Below, in pieces: positions 44,370-55,300 of a stretch of 64,000 nucleotides of DNA. The stretch lies in assembly GCA_002336895.1 (NCBI GenBank), contig DDFC01000032.1, positions 559,904 to 623,903 on the forward strand, in the 5' to 3' direction. The translations under genes and the position numbers were made by a program. The notes under the pieces are model-generated. The model made no database searches, was not told the DNA's origin, and saw only the letters and a program-made list of their open reading frames with translations. Source of the stretch: Verrucomicrobiaceae bacterium UBA1938 (GTDB lineage: Bacteria; Verrucomicrobiota; Verrucomicrobiia; Verrucomicrobiales; Verrucomicrobiaceae). The first letter of the stretch is position 1; every line of letters begins with the position of its first letter.

Positions 44370-45047
44370 TCAGCGAGCCGACCAAATGCGCACATCATCA
44401 AAGAGCACCCCCTTGCCGTTTACCGTAAAGTGAAAGCTGCTCTTCGTCTCATGGGCAATGCCGGGAGATTTGAGATAGCCCGACGGCTTCCCGTCCATCA
44501 CCACACGCATCTCATCCTCCTTGAGCTCGATCACCACCTGGTGCCATTTCCCCTGCTCCAGTTTACCGATGTTCATGGAGGTTCCGCGGCCTTCCAGCAG
44601 CTTGTCCGCCTCCTTCTTCCGCGCCGGGTCTTTTCTCATCTCATAGATGTCATTGCGCATCACCCCTTCCTTGTCGTCTCCGAGACGGATCTGAGTCGGC
44701 GCAAAGGCAACACGGCAGATATGCCCGGCGTGTGATCCCTTGAATTTCTGATCGTCAAACACCGCATTAAATCCGGTGGACCCCACGAGCTGAAATTTGA
44801 ACTCCACCACCACATTCTTCATCGCCCGGTAAACACGCCCCACCGCACCATGGTCCTCGCGCGTCTGCACGCCTTTGAGCGCCCCGTCTTCCACTGTGAA
44901 AGTCGGGATCAGCGGTTTCCAGTCCCCGAGCTCCTTGCGCTCAAAATCATCCGCCAGAATCGGTTCGCCCTTCTGGGCTATGGGATCGGAGGGAATTTCG
45001 GCAGCAGCCACACCTGCTGCAAGGCAGAGAACAAAGAGGCATTTCAT
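44370..45047 (-). CDS. Exported LamG/DUF1080-like beta-sandwich protein
   Basis: 225 residues from the ATG at 45047 (signal peptide MKCLFVLCLAAGVAAA). The body begins ILADDFERKELGDWKPLIPTF and continues with EFKFQLVGSTGFNAVFDD, WHQVVIELKEDEMRVVMDGK and SGYLKSPGIAHETKSSFHFTV. This is the single-domain concanavalin-like arrangement seen in DUF1080 and LamG proteins, with a charged insert around residues 120-150. No catalytic residues can be assigned. It ends just before the operator of the sialidase operon, 48 bp behind the phosphoesterase-like gene on the same strand. Confidence 0.65.
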   Translation of the reverse strand: MKCLFVLCLAAGVAAAEIPSDPIAQKGEPILADDFERKELGDWKPLIPTFTVEDGALKGVQTREDHGAVGRVYRAMKNVVVEFKFQLVGSTGFNAVFDDQKFKGSHAGHICRVAFAPTQIRLGDDKEGVMRNDIYEMRKDPARKKEADKLLEGRGTSMNIGKLEQGKWHQVVIELKEDEMRVVMDGKPSGYLKSPGIAHETKSSFHFTVNGKGVLFDDVRIWSAR

Positions 45048-45095
45048 GATGGCGTCGGAAACGACAGATCGCGCACAATGTTTCTCCGCCTGCAC

Positions 45096-46211
45096 TCATC
45101 TTGCAGGATGGCTCTGCTCATCCAGCACCTGCCCGGCCAGACTTTTGATCTGGATACGCATGAGTGCCTTTGGCTTGAAGGTCAGCAGGATGTAGCTGTG
45201 CTCGCTGGCAAAAAAGACCGATTTGGGATCAGGGTAGCGGTCTCCATTTCCCTTGAGCGCAGTGTTGTAATACGGGAAACCATCCACCACGGCCCTCTCC
45301 GCGAAGTATCCAAAACCCGAGATGACCGCAGTCCCCTGCTGAAACAACCTCCCCCACTCCCCCTTCAACTGGCCGCGCATCGTCGCATTGCGCTCGTTTT
45401 GAACCGTGATGGTATGCCCGGAGTGCGGCGGCCCCATCTGCTTCCGATACCACGCCAGTTGCTCAGATGTCTCGTCAAAGGGATGCCCCGTCTGCCACGT
45501 CGTTCCCATGTCCTGGATATGCTCAAGATCCAGTGCCACAAACCGGGCATCGAAATCCGGAAACGACAGCACCCAGTTCCATTCGTTTCCCGGCAGGGCG
45601 AAAAATTCACGATAGGCCGCTGCCTCCACATCATACACTGCTTCGGGTGGCGGCTTGGGCCCGCGCGGGCGCATCTCACGATCATGATTTCCCAGCACAG
45701 GCATGAATGGCGTGCTGCGAAACAGCCCCGGCTGCGAATCAATCAGCGCACTGAAGGCTTTCGTTCCCTCTTTCCCCTGCTGATGCAGACTGCTCACATT
45801 ATCACCCGCCGTCATCAGCACATGCACGTCATCCTTGATCAGCGCGGCAAGATCCGGCTGCGCAAAGCCCCAGTCCCCCACCACAGCTACGCGCAGCTCC
45901 TTGGATGGCATTCCCTTGAATGTGCAAACTGCAGATGTCTCGGCACCTGAACGCACCTGGTAGTGGCACACCATATCCTTCTCAGGCATCGGAATCTCCA
46001 CATGGTGCAGCGTGGCCTTCTCGTCCTTGGAAATCTTGCTGCCGAGCTCGGCACTCACACCGTAGGACACCTCTGAACTCTCCGGCTGCGCAGTTTCCCA
46101 GTTCACAGTGATGTGCGTGGGGCTCTCTCGCTGAAAACTCAGCCAGAGGCGCTCAATGGTGGCCGCCTCAGTGGCGGAGCACAGCACTAGGAAAAGCAGA
46201 AAACGTCTCAT
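45096..46211 (-). CDS. Exported metallophosphoesterase-fold protein, metal site degenerate
   Basis: 371 residues with a signal peptide (MRRFLLFLVLCSATEAA). An N-terminal fibronectin-like domain of the purple acid phosphatase type (THITVNWETAQPESSEVSYGV) precedes the phosphoesterase domain. Blocks I to III are retained: VVGDWGF, LMTAGDNVSS, and VLGNHDREMR. The later histidines are not: where HHPPY-type sequence is expected it reads TVQNERNAT, and GHxHxYER is replaced by SGFGYFAER. It therefore probably lacks a complete dinuclear site and may bind rather than cleave. A closely related domain in the gene at 49297-56790 keeps all ligands. Confidence 0.72.
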   Translation of the reverse strand: MRRFLLFLVLCSATEAATIERLWLSFQRESPTHITVNWETAQPESSEVSYGVSAELGSKISKDEKATLHHVEIPMPEKDMVCHYQVRSGAETSAVCTFKGMPSKELRVAVVGDWGFAQPDLAALIKDDVHVLMTAGDNVSSLHQQGKEGTKAFSALIDSQPGLFRSTPFMPVLGNHDREMRPRGPKPPPEAVYDVEAAAYREFFALPGNEWNWVLSFPDFDARFVALDLEHIQDMGTTWQTGHPFDETSEQLAWYRKQMGPPHSGHTITVQNERNATMRGQLKGEWGRLFQQGTAVISGFGYFAERAVVDGFPYYNTALKGNGDRYPDPKSVFFASEHSYILLTFKPKALMRIQIKSLAGQVLDEQSHPAR

Positions 46212-46278
46212 GATGGTCAGGTCAAAACAAACGCAGGTCCTGCATGAATTTCTCCATGAATGGCAGGAGACACTGTCC

Positions 46279-46307
46279 TTGATCAGCCGCTCATCACGGC
46301 ATAAGAT
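46279..46307 (+). promoter_or_regulatory. Putative promoter of the structured RNA
   Basis: TTGATC (46279-46284), a 17-bp spacer, and TAAGAT (46302-46307). It is followed by a UUCG hairpin (46322-46337, CGTGCC-TTCG-GGCACG) and then TGTTCTTTGAAAA (46341-46353), close to the rRNA boxA antitermination motif. Confidence 0.45.
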
Positions 46308-46384
46308 CCGCCATGCTGGCTCGTGCCTTCGGGCACGGCCTGTTCTTTGAAAATTTCGCCGCTTCCTGCGGCCTTTAAATTTCC

Positions 46385-46594
46385 TGCAGTGTTCGTTTTC
46401 GAGCTTTGCGGCCCGGCCCGATTAATCTAACCCGGGGGCTGCGCGCTGAAGTGCCATGTCATGCCTTTACTGGAAGACAGAGCTTCATAACGCGGGTCCC
46501 CACCTGGACTCATGGGATACGTGAGCCCTTTGCACCGGACGGCACAGGTGGGTCTGAAAGCGTCCCGGCTCCGCCCGGGGCGCTTTCCTTTTTT
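46385..46594 (+). ncRNA. Structured non-coding RNA, 6S RNA-like candidate
   Basis: This is the only stretch over 300 bases without a gene. A promoter (46279-46307) and a strong terminator (46557-46594) bracket it. About 175-210 nt lie between the leader and the terminator, the size of 6S RNA. A closing stem, GCTTT plus GGCCC against GGGTC plus AAAGC with a 2x2 internal loop, can form. Inside it, CCCACCTG (46499-46506) pairs perfectly with CAGGTGGG (46545-46552), partly competing with the closing stem. GGCCCGAT near the 5' side and GCCTTTACTGG further on loosely resemble E. coli 6S (CCGAUA, GCCUUAAAACUG). No usable reading frame is present. RNase P, tmRNA and SRP RNA signatures are absent. The class is tentative. 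Confidence 0.45.
46557..46594 (+). terminator. Rho-independent terminator of the RNA gene
   Basis: A 12-bp stem (46557-46568 with 46575-46586, one G-T pair), loop CTCCGC, and a six-T run at 46589-46594. Orientation is plus strand, as no T-run exists on the other side. It ends 6 bp before the stop codon of the convergent deacetylase gene. Confidence 0.85.
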
Positions 46595-46599
46595 CACCC

Positions 46600-47517
46600 T
46601 TACGCGCTCGGCTTCTTTTCCGGCAGCGGCTTCGGATCATGATCCTCAATCTTCTCCGCAGGGCGGACGATCACGCCCACAGGCATCGAGGCCTTCTCCA
46701 TGTTCAGCAGCTGGCTCACGGTCACAAACTGGTATCCCTGGGACAGCAGCTGGTCAAACATCGCCGGCATGGCGGTGATCGTCGGCGGATGGATGTCATG
46801 AGACAGCATGATCGCTCCCGGATGCGCTCCGTTGACGAGTCGGCTGGTCACTGCAGCCACACCCGGACGACGCCAGTCCTGCGGATCCACAGACCACATG
46901 ATGGTGGAGTAGCCAAACTCGGTGAACATCAGGTTCTTGATGCGTGTGTTGACGGCGCCATAAGGCGGACGCACCAGATGCGGACGCACACCGGCCACTT
47001 CAAAGACAGCGTCTTCAGATTTCTTCAGCTCACTGCGGATCTGATCGTCTGAGCGGCTCGTGAGACTGCAGTGCGTCCAGGTATGGTTCCCGATCTCATG
47101 CCCCTCTGCAATGATGCGGCGCACGATGTCAGGGTACATCTTCACCTGCTGGCCGATCAGGAAGAACGTGCACTTGATGTTTCGCTCCTTCAGGAGGTCC
47201 AGCAGTTTCGGAGTCAGGCTCGGGTGCGGGCCGTCGTCAAAGGTCATCGCCAGCGTCTTCTGCGAGATCTTGACGGAGGAATATGAGATGCGTGCGCCAG
47301 CCGGCGGCACCGGCGGCATGGTGGAGGGATTGTTCAGCCTCTTTACCAGCGGGTTTTCCTTGGCCTTGTCCTTGTCTTTTTCTTCGAGCGGCAGCGCTTT
47401 GCGCGCCTCTTCGATGGCGAGTTTCTCCGGCTTTGCAGCCTTCTGTGTCGTGCAGCCGGACTGGGCTGCCAACATGATGCCAAACCAAATGCTAAGGTAC
47501 ATGCGTGGGGGGATCAC
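46600..47517 (-). CDS. Polysaccharide deacetylase (NodB/CE4) lipoprotein
   Basis: 305 residues. The signal ends in a lipobox-like AAQSGC (Cys22), so outer- or inner-membrane anchoring is likely. A charged linker precedes the NodB domain: metal Asp pair in AMTFDDGPHPS, HxxxH in GHEIGNHTWTHCS, RPPYGAVNTR, DPQDWRRPG and the catalytic His in IMLSHDIHPP. It deacetylates N-acetylglucosamine polymers such as peptidoglycan or exopolysaccharide. It converges with the structured RNA gene. Confidence 0.9.
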   Translation of the reverse strand: MIPPRMYLSIWFGIMLAAQSGCTTQKAAKPEKLAIEEARKALPLEEKDKDKAKENPLVKRLNNPSTMPPVPPAGARISYSSVKISQKTLAMTFDDGPHPSLTPKLLDLLKERNIKCTFFLIGQQVKMYPDIVRRIIAEGHEIGNHTWTHCSLTSRSDDQIRSELKKSEDAVFEVAGVRPHLVRPPYGAVNTRIKNLMFTEFGYSTIMWSVDPQDWRRPGVAAVTSRLVNGAHPGAIMLSHDIHPPTITAMPAMFDQLLSQGYQFVTVSQLLNMEKASMPVGVIVRPAEKIEDHDPKPLPEKKPSA

Positions 47518-47606
47518 AATGCACTGAGATTAAGGGCTGAAATTCATCTGCGAAAGCTGGATTTTCTGAAAAACAAACAATCACCAGAAGAGATGCTTTA
47601 TCTCTC

Positions 47607-48308
47607 TCAGGCCTCTCCCGCAGCCATCACCTCCTCGGCGGATAACATGCGCCATGCCCCAGGTGGCAGATCTGCGGGCAGAGTGAGGGCGCCAATGCTC
47701 TCCCGGTGCAGTTTCACCACACGGTTTTCCACCCGGTGAAACATGCGCTTCACCTGATGATAGCGCCCCTCATGCAGCGTCAGTCGTGCGCTGCACTCCC
47801 CCAGGATCACCAGCTCTGCAGGCAGTGTCGTGATATCCTCCGTGTGGAAGTAAAACCCACGCGCAAATGCCTCCACCGCATCTGGAGAAATGGGGTTCAG
47901 CGTTTCGACCAGATACACCTTCGGCACCTTCTCTTCGGCCGCCATCAGCCCTTTGGACCAGCGCCCGTCATTCGTCAGCAGCACCAGGCCGGAGGTGCTT
48001 CGGTCCAGTCTCCCGGCAATGTGCAGCGTGTGCCTGTCGGGATCTTCGATCAAATCGATCACCGTCGGATGCTGCTCATCCTTGGTGGCGCTCAGGATGC
48101 CCACCGGTTTGTGCAGCATGAGGTACAGCGCCCTTTCCGCCCCCTGCACCAAAACGTCATCCATCTCCACCTTCATGAAACGGTCCACCGGATGATGACT
48201 GTCCGTCACCACCACGCCATCCACCCGCACACGCCTCGTCGCGATGGCATGATGCGCCGCCTGCCTTCCCTGGGATTGGTGGCCTGCTATCAGACGGTCC
48301 AGCTTCAT
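47607..48308 (-). CDS. RsuA/RluB-type 16S/23S rRNA pseudouridine synthase
   Basis: 233 residues from the ATG at 48308; an earlier start (48404) adds 32 residues unlike the family. An S4 RNA-binding domain (MKLDRLIAGHQSQGRQAAHHAI, RRVRVDGVVV) precedes the catalytic domain: YLMLHKPVGILSATKD, then the catalytic Asp in AGRLDRSTSGLVLLTNDG, and EGRYHQVKRMF. It converts specific uridines in rRNA. The RsuA/RluE side of the family fits the length and sequence best. Confidence 0.87.
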   Translation of the reverse strand: MKLDRLIAGHQSQGRQAAHHAIATRRVRVDGVVVTDSHHPVDRFMKVEMDDVLVQGAERALYLMLHKPVGILSATKDEQHPTVIDLIEDPDRHTLHIAGRLDRSTSGLVLLTNDGRWSKGLMAAEEKVPKVYLVETLNPISPDAVEAFARGFYFHTEDITTLPAELVILGECSARLTLHEGRYHQVKRMFHRVENRVVKLHRESIGALTLPADLPPGAWRMLSAEEVMAAGEA

Positions 48309-48448
48309 GCCATATGCTGCATCATGAGGTGAATCACTACACGCAAGTGTCGATTCAGTCACATGCATGTGTGACGAAAAACTCACTGCCAACTTTGTGA
48401 CCATCTCTCAGCGGAAAGGCTTCATGTTCATTGCAATGGATAAGCTCA

Positions 48449-49300
48449 ATGCTTACCCGTTTGACATGCTCCGCTGCACTGGCCTGGCTGGCTGTGGCAC
48501 AGTCAGTTGCAGCTCATGGCTCGTTCCATGAGATGATGGACGAGCTTGCCATCGAGATGGCCGCCCGGCCGCAGGATTCCACTCTCTATGTGCGCCGCAC
48601 CCAGCTCTATCTGGAGCATGGAGAATGGAAGGCCGCGCTCACAGACATCGAACGTGCAGAGCGTCTGGGCAGCGACACCGCCTCGCTGGACCTTCTCCGC
48701 GCCCAGGCCCTCACATTGGGTGGATTGAACACCCAGGCTGAGGCCCTTCTCTCGGACTTCCTCAAAGATCATTCGGAGCACGGCTTTGCACACCTCGTGC
48801 ATGCACGTGTGCTGGCGAGAATGGAGCAGTTTGAGGAGTCTCTGAAAGCCTACCGCATCGCGCTGCGGCGCACGGCGGATCCTGAGCCGGATCTCTATCT
48901 GGAAATAGCACAAGCACTCACGGCGCAAAAACTGGACGCCGAAGCTGCCGAGACGTTGCAGCTCGGCATCGCGAGGCGTGGCAATGTTCCTTCGCTGGTG
49001 CTCAAGGCCCTGGAGCTGGACATCGCCCATGCAAAATACGACGAGGCCCTGGCCCGCGTGGATGTGATGCAGCAGCAGGCTCCACGCCCGGAGCCCTGGA
49101 TGGCCAGGCGCGCCGCACTCCTGCAGCAGGCGGGCCGTGCGCAGGATGCCCGCGCCGCCTGGACAACTCTCCGTGATCGCATTCTCGGACTGCCAAACCT
49201 GGAGCGTGGCTCTCATGCCATGAGCCTCATTCTTGAAGAAACACAGCGGGCCCTGGCAGCCCCTGCCCCCACAGCCTCAGAGACCAATCCCTCCCCATGA
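48449..49300 (+). CDS. Exported TPR protein
   Basis: 283 residues from the ATG at 48449; a TTG upstream (48431) is less likely. The signal peptide is MLTRLTCSAALAWLAVAQSVAA. At least five helix-pair repeats follow, e.g. STLYVRRTQLYLEHGEWKAAL and FAHLVHARVLARMEQFEESLK, typical tetratricopeptide repeats for protein binding. The stop codon overlaps the ATG of the 2497-residue gene (ATGA), so it is probably made with that protein and may help its assembly or secretion. Confidence 0.8.
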   Translation: MLTRLTCSAALAWLAVAQSVAAHGSFHEMMDELAIEMAARPQDSTLYVRRTQLYLEHGEWKAALTDIERAERLGSDTASLDLLRAQALTLGGLNTQAEALLSDFLKDHSEHGFAHLVHARVLARMEQFEESLKAYRIALRRTADPEPDLYLEIAQALTAQKLDAEAAETLQLGIARRGNVPSLVLKALELDIAHAKYDEALARVDVMQQQAPRPEPWMARRAALLQQAGRAQDARAAWTTLRDRILGLPNLERGSHAMSLILEETQRALAAPAPTASETNPSP

Positions 49301-52300
49301 TCCCCTCGCGACTGACTGCTCTTTTCCTTGCAGCCATGACCTGCACTTCCGCTCTCCACGCGGCAAACTTTAACGGCATCTTCGTCGAAAACTTCGACTC
49401 CATGGGCACCTCCGGCACCACGCCGCCGTCCGGCTGGTCAGTCTATGGTGCTTTCGGCGGCAGCAGCACCACATGGACCTCCAGCATTCCGGCCACTGGT
49501 GTGGCCGGCGGCACACAGACCACCTCCGTCACCGCAGCCACTGCCTACACCGCTACCAGCAACACCAACGGATTCAACTACGCCACCAGCACCGCCACCG
49601 GCGACCGTAGTCTCGGCACCTCGCCCACCACGGGCGCAGGGGTGGCGCTGCAGCTCTCGCTGACCAACACCACCGGCGCATCCCTCAACTCGGTCCAGAT
49701 CAGCTACGACACACGCGCCTTCACCGCAGCCACATCGGCCAATGAACTGCCGGGTTACTGGCTCTTCTACAGCCTCGACAACGGCACCACCTGGACCAAC
49801 GTTTCCGCCACCAATCCCACGATCACCACGGTTCCAAACACCGCCGGTTCCTACGTCACTGCCCCCGCCACGATCACACTCGGCAGTGCATGGGCCAGCA
49901 GCGGCACACTCCTGCTCCGCTGGGTGGATGACAATGCACAGCAGACCTCGCCAGACCAGGTGATCGGCCTGGATAATGTGACCATCTCGCTCCCGGTCAC
50001 CACCTCCAGCAATCAGGCGCTGCTTTTCAACAGCAATCGCTATATCACCATGGGCGCCGCCACCGCCACGCTGGGCGCCAGCAATCTAACCCTGGAGTGC
50101 TGGTTCAAGCGCACCGGCTCGGGCACCGCGACCTCGACAGGCACTGGCGGTGTCACCAATGCCATCCCGCTCGTCACCAAAGGACGCGCTGAAGCAGACG
50201 GCAGCAATGTGGACTGCAATTACTTCTTCGGTATTGACGCCTCGACCAACAAACTCTGCGCCGACTTTGAAGCCCAGGCCGGTGTTAGCGGAATCACCGC
50301 CGGGCAGAACTACCCCATCATCGGCAGCACCGTCATTCAGAACGACACCTGGTATCATGCAGCAGTGACGTATGACACCAGCACCTACACTTGGAACCTA
50401 TACCTGAATGGCGTGCTGGACGCCACATTCACGAATCCCACCGGCGCTGCACCACGCAATGACAGCATCCAGCATTTCGGCATTGGTACCGCCATGACCT
50501 CCACAGGCGCGGCCGCAGGCTGGTTCCAGGGAGTCATCGACGAAGTCCGTGTGTGGAACATAGCGCGCACGGGCACACAGATTGCCGCAAGCAAAAGCTC
50601 GGAGATCACCGCCGCTACCACCGGTTTGCTCGCCCGCTACGGAATGAATGAAGGCACCGGCACTTCCGTCAGCAACACCGTGGGCACCGCCGGTGCTCCC
50701 AGAGGCACGCTGACAAACAGTCCGATGTGGATCAACGGCGCTCCCTTCAACGCGAACATCGCCCCCACTGCCGCCCTGACGGCTCCTGCAACTGGCACGA
50801 CGGCCACGGTCAGCGCCGGTGTCTCACTTACCGCGACAGCCTCAGACACCGACGGCACCGTGGCTCAGGTCGAGTTCCTGCGGGATGGCAGCGTCATCGG
50901 CACCGTCACCTCTTCACCCTACACCTTCACTGATTCCACCGTCACCGCAGGCGTGCACACCTACGCGGCCCGTGCCACTGACAACGGCGGCGCAGCCACC
51001 ACGAGCAGCACGGTCACCGTGAGCGTTCTCACAAGCGCGACTAAGACAGCGCTGCTCTTTGACGGTGTGAACGACTACGTCACCATGGGTGTCGCCCCGG
51101 AACTCAATGCAGGCGGCCCACCCTCCAATGGGTTCACGCTGGAGTGCTGGTTCCGCAAAGAAGGCACGGGTGTCACATCGAGTTCCGGCAATGGCGGCGT
51201 GACAGGCGTTCCCCTCTTTGGAAAAGGACGCGGCGAGGCGGAAAACAGTAATGTGGACTGCAATTACTTCTTCGGAATCAACACCAGCGGCCTGCTTGTG
51301 GCCGACTTCGAAGCTTATCCGGCCACAGGTATTACTGGCGGCCAGAACTACCCCATCACGGGCTCCAATACACCCATCACCAACAACGTCTGGCACCATG
51401 CTGCTGCGACCTATGATGGCAACTCCGCCACGTGGACGCTCTATCTGGACGGCGTCTCAGTCGGCACCGCCACCGCTGCTGCCGGCGCTCTGCCGCGTTA
51501 CGATTCCATCCAGCATTTTGGCATCGGCGCAGCATTCACCTCCACCGGTGTGGCAGAGGGGGCCTTCGCAGGCCGCATCGATGAAGTACGCGTCTGGAAC
51601 TACGCCCGCAGCGCCAACGAAATCGCCGGCGCAAAAGATTATGAAATCGCCAGCGCCACCGGCCTGATCGGCCGCTACGGTCTGAACGAAGGCACTGGAA
51701 CCACCACCGCAAACAGCGTCGGCACCGGCGCACCAGTCGGCACGATGACCAATGGTCCCCTCTGGGTGGATGGAGCCGCCTTCACACCCAATATTCTTCC
51801 GACTGTTTCACTGGACGCTCCCACAGCAGCCTACACGGGAACAGCCCCCGCAACGGTGCATTTTGCAGCCACAGCCTCCGACTCCGACGGCAGCATCACC
51901 AAAGTGGAGTTCTACAATGGCAGCACCAAAGTGGGGGAGTCCAACAGTGCCCCCTTTGCCTATGACTGGACCACTGTCGCTGCCGGAGATTACACACTGA
52001 GTGCCAGGGCCATCGACAATCAGGGAGGCACGGCCACATCGCCCACCGTTTCGATCACTGTCTCCCCCAATCCCAACAAGGCTCCTGTCATCGCGCTCAC
52101 TGCTCCGGCGGACAACGCCTCAGGCCTCGGCAGCATCACAAACCTCAACGTCTCGCTCAGTGATCCCGAGGGTGATGCCATGACGGTGACTTTCTACGGC
52201 CGCAAAACCACCCCTTCGACCCCAGGCGCTGATTTCAGCTTCATCGCCGTCCCAGATACTCAGTTCTATTCCGAAAATACCGGCCGGAATGCCTCGGGCG

Positions 52301-55300
52301 GCAGTTCCGGCGCGGTCGTCAGCCTCTTCAATGCACAGACGCAGTGGATGGTGGACAACCGCAGCACGCGCAACATCGCCTTCGTCAGTCACATGGGGGA
52401 CATCGTGCAAAATGGCGACACCTATCAGCAGGAATGGATCAATGCAGATGGGGCCATGAAAAAGATCGAAAGCCAGACAAACACCCTGCGCGCCTACGGC
52501 ATCCCCTGGGGAGGGGCGCCGGGCAATCATGATTTCGGCACAGGAGGCGGCACGGGAACGACCACTTACTACAACCAGTACTTCGGCACCAGCCGCTGGG
52601 CGGGTCGCAACTACTACGGCGGAAACTTCGGCACAAACAACAACAGCAACTACGAGTTCTTCAGCGCCAGCGGTCTCGACTTCATCGTCATCCATCTCGA
52701 ATACAATGCCGGCGCGGTCAGCAGCTACCAGGCTCAGCTCGACTGGGCGGACGCTCTGCTCAAAGCCTACCCGAACCGCCGCGCCATCGTCACCAGCCAC
52801 TGGATCGTGAACACCGGAAACCCCGCCACATTCAGCACTCAGGGACAGGCTATCTACGACAACCTCAAGGACAACCCCAACCTCTTCCTCATGCTCTGCG
52901 GCCACGTGAATGGCGAAGGCAGGCGCAGCGACACCTACCAGGGCCGCACCGTTTACAGCATCCTGCAGGACTATCAGGACATCGTGGACGGCGGCCGCGC
53001 TTTCATGCGCATCTATACCTTCTCCCCGACAAACAACCAGATCACAGTGGAAAGCTACTCGCCTGTGCTCAACCGCGCGGTCAATGCCAGCGACAGCGTG
53101 CCTTCCTGGACCGCCGCCTACACCCTGCCCTACAACATGCAGAGCTCTTTGACGGACTGGGTGCCGCTGGGCACCGCGAATGTCAGCGCAGGCGGCACCA
53201 GTGCCTCGCTCAACTGGACCGGCCTCGAGGCTGGCGGCAGCTACGAATGGTACGCCACCGTCACTGACACGATCAACACCGCCACCAGCACCACACGCCG
53301 CTTCAGCACCGCTGCCAACTCCCTCCCGTCGGTAGCCATCACCTCTCCGGCAGACAGTTCAGGTGTGGCCCTCAATACCACCATCAACATCACCGCCAGT
53401 GCTTCTGACACCGACGGCACCGTGGCCAAAGTCGAGTTCTTTGATGCCGACACAAAGCTAGGGGAAGACACCAGCGCTCCCTACAGCTTCGCCTGGAATG
53501 GTGCCGCCTCTGGCAACCACACCCTGACCGCCGTGGCGACTGACAATTCTGGCGGCAGCACCCTCTCTTCACCCATCACCCTTTCGGTGAACAACTTGCC
53601 GCCCACCGTCGCCCTCACCGAACCTGACCCAGGCGAGGTTTTTGATGCTCCTGCATCCATCTACATGACTGCGGATGCCACGGATTCGGACGGCACTGTG
53701 GCAAAGGTGGAGTACTACGCCAACGGCACCAAGGTGGGCGAGGCCACCACATCACCCTACGCCTTCTTCTGGAACAATGTTTACACCGGCAGCTACACAC
53801 TGACCGCCAAAGCCATCGACAACGGCGGCGCTTCCACGACTTCGGCAGTGCGCACCGTGAGCGTGACAAACATTGACAACGTGGCTCCCACCGCCGCCAT
53901 CACCTCCCCCGCAGGTGGCGTGGCTTATGCGGGCGGCATCACCATCACAGCCAGTGCGGCAGACACCGACGGCACCATCACCAAGGTGGAGTTTTTCAAT
54001 GGCTCCACAAAGCTTGGAGAGTCCACCACAGCCCCCTACAGCCTGCTCTGGAGCAGCGTGGCCGTCGGCACCTATACTCTGACAGTCACCTCCACGGACA
54101 ATGATGGAGCAGCCACCACCTCCGCACCTGTGACCATCAATGTGCAGGCAGCTCCCCTGTCATTCTCGGAAAACTTTGACTCCATGGGCGCCAGCGGCAC
54201 CTCGGCCCCAAGCGGGTGGTCCATGAAAAATGCCAACAGCGGCACCACCAACGCCACCTGGACAGATTCCATACCGATCCCTGGCAACGGCACCAACAGC
54301 GTGTCTGCAATGGTGGCCGCCTCCGGTGCTCTCACCGCCAGCAGCGCCCCGAGCGCCACCAACAACAACGGCTACAATGCTCAGGGTGCCAGCACCACGG
54401 ATCGCGTATTCTGCACCTCGCCCACCTCTGTCGCCGGTGTGGCCATCCAGTGGCAGCTGTCAAACACCGGCTCCACAACCATCACGGCGCTGAACATCGG
54501 CTATGACACCCGGCGCTACACCGCCGCCTCGACTGCCAATGAACTGCCTGGCTACTGGCTCTTCTACAGCCTCGACAACGGCACCACCTGGACCAATGTC
54601 TCCGACCTCAATCCCACACTCAGCGGCTCCGGGGTGCAGGTGCCAAACACCGTTGGGGTCACGACTATCACCCCGGCATACTTCACCCTGAGCAGCGGCT
54701 GGGCGGCTGGCTCCACCTTGTTGCTTCGCTGGGTCGATGACAACGCCGTAGCCACCTCTCCAGACCAGATCATCGGCCTCGACAACGTGACGCTCACCGC
54801 CGCAGGCGCTCAGATCGGCTCAGCTCCCGCCGTGTCACTCACTGCCCCCTTGACCGCAGATGCCTTCACCGCACTTGCTTCGATCAACATCGCCGCCAGC
54901 GCCAGCGACACCGACGGCACGATCACCAAGGTGGAGTTTTACAATGGCGCGACCAAGCTGGGAGAGTCCTCCACATCACCCTACGGCTATGCTTGGTCCG
55001 GCGTGACCAGCGGCAGCTACAGCCTCACCGCCAGAGCCACGGATAATGATGGCAACATCACCATCTCAAGCGCGGTCGCCATCACCGTCAATGCGGCCCC
55101 CGGTTCTGGCACTCTCACCCGTGCCGCCTATCTTCAGCAGGCCGGCCCCACTACCATGACCATCCGCTGGCGCAGCAGCCAGAGCATCGTGGGCCGTGTG
55201 AGGTATGGCTCGTCCACCGCTTCACTGACCAGCAGCGCAGACGAAACCGCCGCCGCCACAGATCACGAAGTCACCCTCACAGGTCTCACCCCCGGCACGA

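Noticed and set aside
46385..46594. RNase P RNA, tmRNA or SRP RNA
   Set aside because: The conserved cores (GAGGAAAGTCCGGGC for RNase P, the tRNA-like ends of tmRNA, the GGTCAGG/AGCAGCC SRP motif) are not found.
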